From: Fimbriimonadales bacterium
GTDB taxonomy: Bacteria > Armatimonadota > Fimbriimonadia > Fimbriimonadales > ATM1
Assembly: GCA_035559795.1 (NCBI GenBank)
Contig: DATMAR010000003.1
Span: forward strand, 186,001 to 250,000
Direction of reading: 5' to 3'
Length of the DNA: 64,000 bases
Part shown: piece after piece, positions 10,679 through 18,799 of the stretch
Position numbering within the stretch: position 1 is the first letter of the stretch
How the letters are laid out: each line of letters starts with the position of its first letter
The notes under the pieces: generated by a model
Databases searched by the model: none
What the model was told of the DNA's origin: nothing
Seen by the model: the letters and a program-made list of their open reading frames with translations, nothing else
Translations under genes and position numbers: made by a program

Positions 10679-11329
10679 TCATCGGTGACACACCCAACAA
10701 TCCGTCAAACCAGTTTTTTCTATGCCGTATTTCTCCATCAATTCCTTAGCGAGTGCTTCATGATTCGGAGGGGGTTGATATTTCATGTTGAACACTTCGC
10801 TCAAAGGACGAAGATTTTTTTCTGGATTTCGATGGCAATCTAAACAAAATAACATCTGAAATGCATTTTGTTTAGCGGTTAAATTCATCTTGTCAATGTT
10901 TCCATGACAAGAAACACAACTAATTCCTTTTTTGATGTGAATGCTATGGTCGAAGAAAACGAAATCCGGGACGATGTTCACTCGATTCCATTCCATCGGC
11001 TGTCCCGTTGCGTAACTGTCTCTCACGACTTGGAGCAATGGGCTGTTCGTCCAAATCTGGGAGTGGCATGTATAGCATGTCTCTGTGGCGGGGATACCGG
11101 CAAAAGGAGACTCTTCGACGGTCGTGTGGCAATAGCGGCAGTCAATGCCCAATTGGTCTACATGGTGCATATGGCTGAAAGGAGCAGGCTGGTCGAGGGC
11201 AACGTTCAAATCATGAGTGTAAGGGGTTATGTTAGCCCCTACTAAAATGACCGCTATCAAAAGAAGCCCTGCCCCTGGCAAACTCGCCTTCGCGAGGACA
11301 TTGGCGCTTTCAGGAAAAATCTGAGGCAC
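10679..11329 (-). CDS. actA: ACIII subunit ActA, pentahaem cytochrome c
   Basis: 216 aa. One N-terminal helix (about 15-35) anchors a periplasmic domain with five haem motifs: CRYCH, CYTCH, CVSCH, CLDCH and CWVCH, the last at the extreme C-terminus. This pentahaem count is typical of ActA. The start is GTG at 11329, with AGGAAGG 7-13 nt upstream as ribosome binding site. A 143-nt gap before it holds a candidate promoter and a palindrome, so actA may start its own transcript. Confidence 0.94.
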   Translation of the reverse strand: MPQIFPESANVLAKASLPGAGLLLIAVILVGANITPYTHDLNVALDQPAPFSHMHHVDQLGIDCRYCHTTVEESPFAGIPATETCYTCHSQIWTNSPLLQVVRDSYATGQPMEWNRVNIVPDFVFFDHSIHIKKGISCVSCHGNIDKMNLTAKQNAFQMLFCLDCHRNPEKNLRPLSEVFNMKYQPPPNHEALAKELMEKYGIEKTGLTDCWVCHR

Positions 11330-11405
11330 TTTGATACCTTCCTGTCATTTTTGAACTCCCACGAAACTCCAAAAAGAAACCGCACTTGTCTCGTGCAGTC
11401 TGCGT

Positions 11406-11427
11406 CTTTGTGAATTTTTTCACAAAG
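11406..11427. promoter_or_regulatory. Palindrome in the actA leader
   Basis: A perfect 9-bp inverted repeat, CTTTGTGAA / TTCACAAAG around TTTT. It would form a hairpin at the 5' end of the predicted actA transcript, or serve as an operator just downstream of the promoter. There is no T-run, so it is not a normal terminator. Confidence 0.4.
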
Positions 11428-11434
11428 TCTCCTT

Positions 11435-11463
11435 ACAATACCATCCCAGACAGCAAAATACAA
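11435..11463 (-). promoter_or_regulatory. Candidate promoter for the act operon
   Basis: Reading the minus strand, TTGTAT (11458-11463) and TATTGT (11435-11440) are spaced by 17 nt. Transcription would start near 11427 and give a leader of about 100 nt before actA, unlike the near-leaderless genes elsewhere in the window. The hexamer matches are only moderate. Confidence 0.4.
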
Positions 11464-11472
11464 TGATTTTTT

Positions 11473-11898
11473 TCATCGTGAGGGATAAAAATGGTAAAGC
11501 ATCAGATAAACGATCACCCCTGTCACTGAGACGTAAAGCCAAATCGGTAAGGTCCAGCGGGCTATTTTCTTATGAAGGGGGAACCTCCCTCGCAATGCCT
11601 TAGATAAGGTTATCAAAGCCATCGGAGCCACGAGGATGGCTAAAATGGTATGGGTCCCTAAAATCAGGAAATAAATTGTTCTGACGAACCCCTCCCCTGC
11701 GAATCGGGTCGTTCCAACCTGAAAGTGATAGGTCAAATAACTCACGAGGAAGAGAGTGGAGGCGATAAAAGCACTTATCATGCAGAAGTGGTGAAGAGCG
11801 ACCCTATTATTTCGAATGAAGAAATATCCCGTTATAAGGAGAATTGCACTCGTGGTGTTGAGAATCGCATTGAGAGTAGGTAAATCTTCCAGCCTCAC
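11473..11898 (-). CDS. DUF420 membrane protein (oxidase assembly associated)
   Basis: 141 aa, four membrane helices. Histidine-bearing helices (VALHHFCMIS and LTYHF) and the C-terminal MLYHFYP fit the DUF420 family (CtaM/YozB-like), found with haem-copper oxidase genes and implicated in oxidase maturation. It overlaps the downstream end of the second sco gene by 4 nt. Function in this organism is inferred from family and context. Confidence 0.85.
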   Translation of the reverse strand: MRLEDLPTLNAILNTTSAILLITGYFFIRNNRVALHHFCMISAFIASTLFLVSYLTYHFQVGTTRFAGEGFVRTIYFLILGTHTILAILVAPMALITLSKALRGRFPLHKKIARWTLPIWLYVSVTGVIVYLMLYHFYPSR

Positions 11899-12506
11899 GG
11901 CTTCTCGCCGCGCAGTAAGTTTTTCGTATCTTCGATGAGTTTTTGGATTTCCGCCTCTTCTGTTCCTTTGTAATATCCTCGAATGAAACCTCGTTCATCT
12001 ACCAGCACGAAGCGGTCACTGTGCAAAATTTCTCCAGGAACCTCCGTTGCCCCTAAGAGGAAACCTTTTCTCGATAATTCCGTGACTTCTCCTTGTTTAC
12101 CGAAAATGAAATACCATTTCCCATCGAGCGCGCCAATCTTTTTGGCGAATTGCGCCAATCTCTCTCGAGTATCGTTTTTTGGGTCGACACTAAATAAAAG
12201 AATTTTCACTTTCCCTTGATTACGAAACGCTTCTTGAATCGTTTTCATGTTTTCTTCGAGTAAAGGACAAATGCCTTGGCATTTCGTAAAGAAAAATCCC
12301 GCGATCCAAACATATCCCCGCAAAGATTCATTCGAAATTTTTTCACCGGTATGCGCGGTAAGCGTAAATGAAGGCACAAGGTTTGAAAGAGTCTCCTCTT
12401 TTATTATTTTTTTCTGATGAATCAGCGTGTTGACGGAATAAAGCCCTGCTGCGCATATCACTGCAAGAGTCGCGCTCAACCAAATCAAAATTCTTATCCC
12501 GCTCAT
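11895..12506 (-). CDS. Second SCO1/SenC-family copper chaperone
   Basis: 203 aa, N-terminal anchor helix (about 7-25), thioredoxin fold with CxxxC at C76/C80 (FFFTKCQGICPL) and partner H162 (ILHSDRFVLVD). It lies between ctaE and DUF420. Two Sco proteins in one operon may divide labour between CuA and CuB or between copper delivery and thiol reduction; the sequence does not settle this. Confidence 0.9.
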   Translation of the reverse strand: MSGIRILIWLSATLAVICAAGLYSVNTLIHQKKIIKEETLSNLVPSFTLTAHTGEKISNESLRGYVWIAGFFFTKCQGICPLLEENMKTIQEAFRNQGKVKILLFSVDPKNDTRERLAQFAKKIGALDGKWYFIFGKQGEVTELSRKGFLLGATEVPGEILHSDRFVLVDERGFIRGYYKGTEEAEIQKLIEDTKNLLRGEKP

Positions 12507-12513
12507 AGCGTTA

Positions 12514-13164
12514 TCATATCATTATCAAAATGAAAAACGGCACCCAAACCGCATCCATAAAATGCCAATACATTGTGCTGAGATAAACCGCCAAATGCCT
12601 CTTTTCGCTGAAAATACCTTTCGCCGCCATATTACGAACAATCCCAAGCCAAACGATTCCGCCTAAGATGTGTACTGCATGGACACCGGTGAGGATGTAG
12701 AACAAACCTGTAAAAGGATTTTTTCTACCGATTTGTCCCGTTGCAACATATTCCGACCATATCTGATACCAAGCAATCGACTGACTTACGATGAATAAAA
12801 ACCCTATGAATAAAGTCCACGAAAAAAAACGAAGCAGTCCTTCTTTATCCCCTTTTCGAATAGAGAGTAAACCTAATTGACAAGGAACGCTGCTTGCCAA
12901 CAGCAATGCAGTACTCAGCCAAAGAATCTTAGGCGGAACGAAAGGATAATCGAGTTTTTCATCTATTCGAGAAAAATAAAGCATTGCCAATGCGCCGAAC
13001 CACATAATAAGGGAAATGAGCGCAACCCACATTCCCATTCGCGCCATTTCCATGGAATAAGGGGAGGGGAAACCGCCTTCGCCATTACTGCTGCCATTAC
13101 CTCCATTAGAGCCCCCACCCATATTTTCACCTGTTCCTAATTTTTTTGGTTTGGCTTCTGGCAT
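12514..13164 (-). CDS. ctaE: Cytochrome c oxidase subunit III
   Basis: 216 aa with five membrane helices, the short bacterial form of subunit III. Seen: WVALISLIMWFGALAMLYFS (helix 1), FYILTGVHAVHILGGIVWLG with the conserved histidines, and a C-terminal STMYWHFMDAVWVPFF segment. The N-terminus is glycine/asparagine-rich. It lies between ctaB and the second sco gene. Confidence 0.93.
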   Translation of the reverse strand: MPEAKPKKLGTGENMGGGSNGGNGSSNGEGGFPSPYSMEMARMGMWVALISLIMWFGALAMLYFSRIDEKLDYPFVPPKILWLSTALLLASSVPCQLGLLSIRKGDKEGLLRFFSWTLFIGFLFIVSQSIAWYQIWSEYVATGQIGRKNPFTGLFYILTGVHAVHILGGIVWLGIVRNMAAKGIFSEKRHLAVYLSTMYWHFMDAVWVPFFILIMI

Positions 13165-13181
13165 AACTTTTCCTTACGTTT

Positions 13182-14174
13182 TTAGTAAAGAGTCAAAATC
13201 GTCAAAATCAAAAAGAGCGGTAAATATTGTACCGTGGCTTTCAACAACTGTCGTGCGTGATGAGAATCGGGTATCCGCCAAAAGCAAACAGACTGCGCGA
13301 ATATCCAAGCACCTATCAAACAGACTCCGAGAAAGTATATCCATGAATTTTGCACGAAAAATACTAATGATAGGCTCATGACGAACATCCCGAATGCGTA
13401 GAGACTAGCGCACAAGCCGGTCTGCTCTCCACTCGCATTCGGAAAAGGCAACATACGAAATCCGGCTTTTTCGTAGTCTTCACGCAATAGCCAAGCGATA
13501 GACCAAAAATGCGGAAACTGCCAAAGGAATTGCACCCCGAATAAAGCAAGAGCAAACGGGTCAATAGACCCCCGCACGGCGACCCATCCCGCCAAGGGGG
13601 GGATTGCTCCGGGTATAGCGCCTATAACCGTGCAAGCATGCGTCTTTCTTTTCAATGGTGTGTAAAGGAACGCATAAAGAATGATGGAGACAAATCCGAG
13701 CAATGCCGTAAGTAAATTTGCGAACCACGCAAGTTCTAAAAGCCCGATAACAGCCCAAATTCCAGCAACCCATGTCGCTTCTTTTATGCTCAGCCTTTTG
13801 GCAGGTAGGGGGCGATTTCGAGTTCGTTCCATCCGAGAATCCGGTTCTACTTCCAAAACTTGATTCAAAGCGTTCGCAGCCGCAATAACGAGCCATGAAC
13901 CTAAAAGAGTGTGAAAGACGATGCTCCCGGAAGCGCCGCCAGCCAAGATGATTCCCGCAGCAGTCGATAGCCAAACTAAAAGGGTAACTCTCGGCTTACT
14001 GAGAGCCAAGTAGTCACTGATTTTCGAAAGAAATAAATGCCTTTTTCCTCTTTCGAGGATTTCCGCAGGCGCGGTTGTTCCTCTATTGGCAACAACTTCG
14101 CAAGACTGCTCAAGATAATCAGAAGAGACGAAGCCTCTCTCACGTTCTACCAGGGTGGAATCCGCTTCAGGCAT
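13182..14174 (-). CDS. ctaB: Protohaem IX farnesyltransferase (haem O synthase)
   Basis: 330 aa UbiA-type prenyltransferase that makes haem O, the precursor of haem A. Seen: first Asp-rich region NALNQVLEVEPDSRMERTRN with R-P-L-P after it, and the CtaB block TPLKRKTHACTVIGAIPGAI followed by PPLAGWVAVRG. About 45 extra residues precede the first helix. The start ATG lies in the loop of an 8-bp palindrome and 10 nt after a perfect TATAAT. It is the promoter-proximal gene of the respiratory operon. Confidence 0.95.
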   Translation of the reverse strand: MPEADSTLVERERGFVSSDYLEQSCEVVANRGTTAPAEILERGKRHLFLSKISDYLALSKPRVTLLVWLSTAAGIILAGGASGSIVFHTLLGSWLVIAAANALNQVLEVEPDSRMERTRNRPLPAKRLSIKEATWVAGIWAVIGLLELAWFANLLTALLGFVSIILYAFLYTPLKRKTHACTVIGAIPGAIPPLAGWVAVRGSIDPFALALFGVQFLWQFPHFWSIAWLLREDYEKAGFRMLPFPNASGEQTGLCASLYAFGMFVMSLSLVFFVQNSWIYFLGVCLIGAWIFAQSVCFWRIPDSHHARQLLKATVQYLPLFLILTILTLY

Positions 14175-14184
14175 CTGAAGCGCT

Positions 14185-14190
14185 ATTATA
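14185..14190 (-). promoter_or_regulatory. -10 element of ctaB, near-leaderless
   Basis: A perfect TATAAT on the minus strand ends 10 nt before the ctaB ATG (14174). Initiation about 7 nt downstream leaves a leader of only a few nucleotides. No convincing -35 hexamer is seen. Confidence 0.5.
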
Positions 14191-14220
14191 CTGGGACATC
14201 AAAAATTTAATTCAGACATG

Positions 14221-14247
14221 CGTTCCCAAACAGAGTTTGGGAACGAG
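14221..14247. repeat. Dispersed palindrome, family A, copy 1
   Basis: CGTTCCCAAAC and GTTTGGGAACG are arranged as an 11-bp inverted repeat around AGA, followed by AG. Near-identical copies lie at 43068 and 63745, always between genes. The 144-nt ctaA-ctaB gap also holds a triplet AACGAGGGTT repeat at 14255-14283. Confidence 0.8.
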
Positions 14248-14318
14248 TGTCACAAACGAGGGTTAACGAGGGTTTAACAGGGTAATGAATGAAATCCCGC
14301 TTCCCCCAAGCGAATCGC

Positions 14319-15284
14319 TCATGAAGATGTCGGCTGTTTCACAAGAACTTCTTCCGCAACCTGCTTAGGTGCTATTTCTTTCCCGCTTAAAGCCTTGGCG
14401 GTCGTTATCACCAATCCAATCCAAAGAATGTCCGCAAGAAATAAATGAGTCATCGCCATCCAAATCGGTACGCGAAGCCAAGTACTCACGAAACCGAGCA
14501 ATACCTGCAATCCTAAAATCGTGGCGACAAATCGAGCATAAGGAATAGCCCCCCCCAAACGTTTTTCGTGAATCAATGCGACGAAAATCAACAACGAAAC
14601 CCCTGCTACAATCGAAATAAACGGATGCCATAGTCGTAGACGAATGAGAAAATGCGCTGTCGGCGAAAGGCCCTCTCTGAGCACTTCCGCGGTTGAGCCG
14701 GGGGGGAACAAGGTGTCTCCGAGGGAAGTAACAGCGCCGCTCATCCCGGCAAAAATCGTCGCTAAGAGAGCGATAGAAGACCACCATCCGATACTCCTAC
14801 GGCTCTTATCGAAAGACGTCTCGACCTCATTGCCCCCCCACAACGCAGTCAACGTCAGCGAACCCAACAAGAAGAAAGTATTCACTAAATGCAACGCTAA
14901 TGTAATCGCTCGAGCATGAGAATCGTCCTTTTCCACCAACCCAGCGAGAACTAACCAAGCGCCAACAGCCGCAGAAACTAACGTAAACAACAAACTAAAA
15001 ACTGTTGTTTTTCTTACGGCATGACCTTTCGGAAACGCTTCGAACGACCAAATGACCAATCCCAGCACGAGCGCGAGTGAAATGCCGCTCGACAAACGAT
15101 GAACGAACTCGATTATCGTCTCCAACCTCGGAGAAAGGGGAATGACTTCACCATTGCATAGAGGCCAATGACTTCCACATCCCGCTCCAGACCCCGTATG
15201 CCTCACCAATGCTCCCCAAAGAATGACCAAAACGTTATAACCTAATACCGCGTAGGCGAATTTCACGAAGTTATTGCGTTTCAT
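14319..15284 (-). CDS. ctaA: Haem A synthase
   Basis: COX15/CtaA-type membrane enzyme that oxidises haem O to haem A. 321 aa from MKRNNFVKF; an in-frame ATG at 15341 would add 19 poorly conserved residues. Seen: ILWGALVRHTGSGAGCGSHW followed by PLCNG (conserved loop with a Cys pair), IIEFVHRLSSG with a haem-ligand His, and later LALHLVNTF and MTHLFLADILW with further His ligands. It has eight predicted helices. It precedes ctaB on the same strand across 144 nt. Confidence 0.93.
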   Translation of the reverse strand: MKRNNFVKFAYAVLGYNVLVILWGALVRHTGSGAGCGSHWPLCNGEVIPLSPRLETIIEFVHRLSSGISLALVLGLVIWSFEAFPKGHAVRKTTVFSLLFTLVSAAVGAWLVLAGLVEKDDSHARAITLALHLVNTFFLLGSLTLTALWGGNEVETSFDKSRRSIGWWSSIALLATIFAGMSGAVTSLGDTLFPPGSTAEVLREGLSPTAHFLIRLRLWHPFISIVAGVSLLIFVALIHEKRLGGAIPYARFVATILGLQVLLGFVSTWLRVPIWMAMTHLFLADILWIGLVITTAKALSGKEIAPKQVAEEVLVKQPTSS

Positions 15285-15462
15285 CGAACTTAGTAATAGT
15301 ATAAACGAGAGCTTCGACTTTATGCAATGAGACGCAATCATATAAACTTCAAAGGTTGCAAATCGTTCCTTACTTACGGGGAAGCGAATCGTTCAAGGTG
15401 CTCGTCCATTTTTACTTTCGCATAGGTAACCATAGAAAAGGTTATATGTTCATTTGCAAATC

Positions 15463-15545
15463 GGTTCCCCTTGTGCAAGCAACAAGCATTTTTATTGACC
15501 CTCTCCTTAAAGGTTCCCCCTCTTCGCTTCGCTCAAAGGGGAACC
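15463..15545. repeat. Dispersed paired-hairpin element, family B, copy 1 (left arm decayed)
   Basis: The left arm GGTTCCCCTTGTGCAAGC lacks its second half. The right arm runs from GACCCTCTCC through GGTTCCCCCTC to GGGGAACC. It fills much of the 399-nt gap between ctaA and pyrC; the rest of that gap (15285-15683) shows nothing else I can name. The open frame across it is repeat-derived. Confidence 0.7.
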
Positions 15546-15683
15546 GGTATTCGATAATGCCTGAAAGATCCAAATTTTGCCTTGAAGATACGGTACCCAA
15601 AGCGCGTTTACGATGAAAACGGGGCAATACAACAATTGGGGTGCGAATTATAAATGTCGTAAAGTCGATACACTTCCGATTTA

Positions 15684-17021
15684 TTACTTACGGCCGACAG
15701 GATAACCCATCTGCAAGCGAGATTCGTCCCATAACGCATCTCGATATACTTCGTTTCCGCTAAATGTCAAAAGCGTTTTCCCTTTCAATCTCATTCCATG
15801 TAAGGGACTATTTTTCCCTTTGCTGAAAGTCTTATTCACATCGAAAACCCATTCCACTTCGGGGTCGATGACCGCAACCTGTGCGACAGGGGTTCTACTC
15901 GGTTTTAAAGTACCTGCATCGAGACGGAAAATTTCCGCAGGTCGCGTGCTCATTTTTCTTATCATTTCGAGAGGTGATAAATAACCTTTGTGGGTCACGA
16001 AAGTCAATATCAATCCCACCGCACTTTCCAAACCGACTATTCCGAAAGGAGCCTCTTCGAAAGGAACGTCCTTCTCGTATTTCGCATGGGGCGCATGGTC
16101 CGTGGAGATGCAATCTATATCCCCCCCTGTCAATGCCTGCAAGAGAATCTCGATATCGAGTTGCGTGCGCAGAGGGGGATTCATTTTCCAATTCGTATCG
16201 AAGGGAACCATTTGTTCGTCTGTCAAAACGAGATGATGCGGGCAAACCTCGCAGGTAACCGGTGCGCCAAGTGCCTTCGCCTGTCGAATGATTTCCACCG
16301 AACCCCAAGAACTCACATGCAAAATATGTAACGGACATCCCGTGTCGAGACTGAGCATGCAATTTCTCGCTACGTGAATCTCTTCAGCGCTTCGTGGTAT
16401 CCCTTTCAATCCCAAAACTGCACTGACAGCGCCTTCATTCATGCTCCCCCCCTCCGTCAATGTCTTATCTTCGCAGTGCGTTGCGACTGGTAAATCTAAT
16501 TGGTGACAAATCTCCATGCATCTTCTTAAAACTTGCGAACTCTGAATGGGAAAACCGTCATCGCTCGCCGCCACGATGCCCGCCCGTTTTAACGCCGCTA
16601 AATCGGCAGGATGCTCACCATCCATCCCCCGTGTTAGCGCTCCGATGGGTGCGACGAAAATCCCCCCCGCTTCTGGCGATGCGCTTCTATCGAGGATGAA
16701 ATCAATCAAAGCCGGATTATCCAAGGGGGGGTTCGTATTCGGCATACAGCATATGGTGGTAAATCCTCCCGCAGCGGCTGCCTGCGTTCCGGTAATGATG
16801 GTTTCTTTGTGAGAAAATCCGGGTTCTCGCAGATGAACGTGAAGATCCACTAAACCCGGAGTAATCCAGAGATTGGTGCAATCGTAAACGACATCCGCAT
16901 CTTCTTCCCTCACTTTTTCCCCGACTTCCGTAATTTGGTCGTTCTCGATAACTACCGAACCGACAACATCCAAATTCTGAGAAGGGTCGAGGATTCTGCC
17001 GTTTCGCAAAACCACTTTCAT
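15684..17021 (-). CDS. pyrC: Dihydroorotase, class I
   Basis: 445 aa; cyclises carbamoyl-aspartate to dihydroorotate in pyrimidine synthesis. Metal-binding DLHVHLREPG (H61, H63), a CMPNTNPP block, VATHCED, ILHVSS and the late STDHAPH motif are all present, so the protein looks catalytically complete. It overlaps pyrB by 4 nt (ATGA), giving translational coupling. Confidence 0.96.
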   Translation of the reverse strand: MKVVLRNGRILDPSQNLDVVGSVVIENDQITEVGEKVREEDADVVYDCTNLWITPGLVDLHVHLREPGFSHKETIITGTQAAAAGGFTTICCMPNTNPPLDNPALIDFILDRSASPEAGGIFVAPIGALTRGMDGEHPADLAALKRAGIVAASDDGFPIQSSQVLRRCMEICHQLDLPVATHCEDKTLTEGGSMNEGAVSAVLGLKGIPRSAEEIHVARNCMLSLDTGCPLHILHVSSWGSVEIIRQAKALGAPVTCEVCPHHLVLTDEQMVPFDTNWKMNPPLRTQLDIEILLQALTGGDIDCISTDHAPHAKYEKDVPFEEAPFGIVGLESAVGLILTFVTHKGYLSPLEMIRKMSTRPAEIFRLDAGTLKPSRTPVAQVAVIDPEVEWVFDVNKTFSKGKNSPLHGMRLKGKTLLTFSGNEVYRDALWDESRLQMGYPVGRK

Positions 17022-18010
17022 GATGATTTCTTCCCCATCGCAGGTGCTTGTTCTTCTTTTTGTGTTTCAGAGTGCAATCTTCTCACCTTCGTCGTTTTTT
17101 CCACTGAAGACTTTTCTCGAAAGACCGTCACAAACACTGCCATTCGAACAAAAATTCCGTTCTCCACTTGTTGAGTAATAACGGAATGTTTGCCATCTGC
17201 AGTTCGATCGTCCAACTCCAATCCGCGATTAATCGGACCCGGATGCATTACGATGCAGTCCGGTTTCGCCGCTTTAAGCGAACGTTCGTTGATTTGATAC
17301 AACGATGCATACTCGCCGAGACTCGAAATCAATCCGGAATTCATGCGCTCTTTTTGCAAGCGTAGTGCCATGACTACATCCGCATCCTTGATTCCTGTCA
17401 TCAAGTCGTAATGCACCGAAGCAGGCAACATTCCGGTATGGCGCGGCATAAGCGTTAGAGGACCCACTAATCGAACATTCGCATTCAATTTCGATAAAAG
17501 CCAAAGGTTGCTCCGCGCAACGCGACTGTGCTGTACATCGCCGACGATGGCGACATTCAGCCCTTGTATCGTTCCTTTGCTCTCGATAATCGTCAAAGCA
17601 TCTGCAAGTGCTTGCGTAGGATGTTCATGCATCCCATCCCCTGCATTGATGACGGGTCCTTCGAAAAAACGCGCAGCGAGATAAGGCGCACCGCTCGCAT
17701 GATGTCGCATTACTAAACTGTCAATTCCTTCATGCTTCAAAGTGAGAACGGTATCTTTCAACGTCTCCCCTTTCGCCATGCTGCTCCCCATAATCCCGAA
17801 TGAAGTGACATCCATTCGAAGTTTTCGCGCTGCTTGTTCGAAACTTACTCGAGTTCGAGTGCTGTTTTCGAAAAATAGCATTCCCACGACACGACCCGAC
17901 AAATCCGGCAGGCTTCCTCCGGAGAGAGCAATTTGTTTAAGTTCCTTCGCTAATGCGAGAATCTCCTGAATTTGTTCAGTGCTAAGTTCACGAATGCTCA
18001 AAAGATGCAT
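17018..18010 (-). CDS. pyrB: Aspartate carbamoyltransferase catalytic chain
   Basis: 330 aa. Carbamoyl-phosphate binding motif FFENSTRTRVSFE (about 49-61), the HPTQALADALTI block, and MHPGPINRG near the end are seen. No regulatory chain (pyrI) is present, so the enzyme is probably grouped with PyrC as in other pyrRBC operons. The last about 30 residues are charged and poorly conserved. It overlaps pyrR by 13 nt. Confidence 0.96.
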   Translation of the reverse strand: MHLLSIRELSTEQIQEILALAKELKQIALSGGSLPDLSGRVVGMLFFENSTRTRVSFEQAARKLRMDVTSFGIMGSSMAKGETLKDTVLTLKHEGIDSLVMRHHASGAPYLAARFFEGPVINAGDGMHEHPTQALADALTIIESKGTIQGLNVAIVGDVQHSRVARSNLWLLSKLNANVRLVGPLTLMPRHTGMLPASVHYDLMTGIKDADVVMALRLQKERMNSGLISSLGEYASLYQINERSLKAAKPDCIVMHPGPINRGLELDDRTADGKHSVITQQVENGIFVRMAVFVTVFREKSSVEKTTKVRRLHSETQKEEQAPAMGKKSS

Positions 18011-18540
18011 GATGCTGTTCCTTTCGTAACCACTACGGCTTCCTCAGATTCACTTTCACCCAATCGCACTTCTATCTTTTCTTCGGGAGAAACCTCCAAA
18101 TATTTACCCACAAAATCGGGCTGAATTGGCAACTCTCGAGCGTCTCTGTCAATTAAAACTGCCAAAAGAACCTTTTTCGGTCTTCCATGATGAAACAACG
18201 CGTCGAGTGCCGCTCGTATCGTGCGTCCCGTTTGGATGACTTCATCCACGAGCAAAACAGTCTTGCCTTCTACAGAAAAGGGAATTTCGCTTTCGTCTTT
18301 CATTTCCGCTTGAGGAGGTAAATCGTCTCGATAAGCCCTGACATCGAGGCTTCCGCAAGGTATGGTGACTCCTTCGATTTGCGTCATGGAAAATGCGAGG
18401 CGCTTTGCGACCGGAAAACCTCTGCGCAAAACCCCGACTACGACGAGATCTTCCGCCCCTTTACAATATTCGAGGATTTGATGTGCCATACGCCCCAAAG
18501 TCCTCCGAATATCCGCAGCATCGAGCCGAACTTCAGCCAT
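17998..18540 (-). CDS. pyrR: PyrR pyrimidine regulator / uracil phosphoribosyltransferase
   Basis: 180 aa from MAEVRLDA; an in-frame start 33 nt upstream is possible, but TATAAT lies between the two. The PRPP-binding motif VLLVDEVIQTGRTIRAAL is present, as is the family N-terminus. In Bacillus and Mycobacterium PyrR binds the pyr mRNA leader. Here the -10 element ends 9 nt before the ATG, so almost no leader exists for classical attenuation. First gene of pyrRBC. Confidence 0.93.
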   Translation of the reverse strand: MAEVRLDAADIRRTLGRMAHQILEYCKGAEDLVVVGVLRRGFPVAKRLAFSMTQIEGVTIPCGSLDVRAYRDDLPPQAEMKDESEIPFSVEGKTVLLVDEVIQTGRTIRAALDALFHHGRPKKVLLAVLIDRDARELPIQPDFVGKYLEVSPEEKIEVRLGESESEEAVVVTKGTASCIF

Positions 18541-18549
18541 TTCTACTTC

Positions 18550-18555
18550 ATTATA
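18550..18555 (-). promoter_or_regulatory. -10 element of pyrRBC, near-leaderless
   Basis: TATAAT on the minus strand ends 9 nt before the pyrR ATG at 18540. A start 6-8 nt downstream gives a leader of about 1-3 nt. No clear -35 is seen. Confidence 0.5.
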
Positions 18556-18799
18556 ACACCCCTTGGGATTCACTTAACACGCGGTTTTCCTTCCTAAAAA
18601 CCTTGTTCTCTTATTGAGCCTTTTCTGGCTCGACGCTCCTTAGTCGAAAAAACCATCCGCAAGGATAAAATTCCACAAGCCTTAGACACAAAAGCCCCCC
18701 CTAAGACTATAAAGAGCACCCACGAATGGCTATGCAATTTTAATGAAGTAGCCCCCCCCTTGCCTTTATGGGGAAAAATCGGGTAAAGTTCTTCCCACG

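Noticed and set aside
15442-15627. Open frame of 61 codons on the minus strand
   Set aside because: It lies across a family B repeat; sequence is explained by the repeat and has no family signal.
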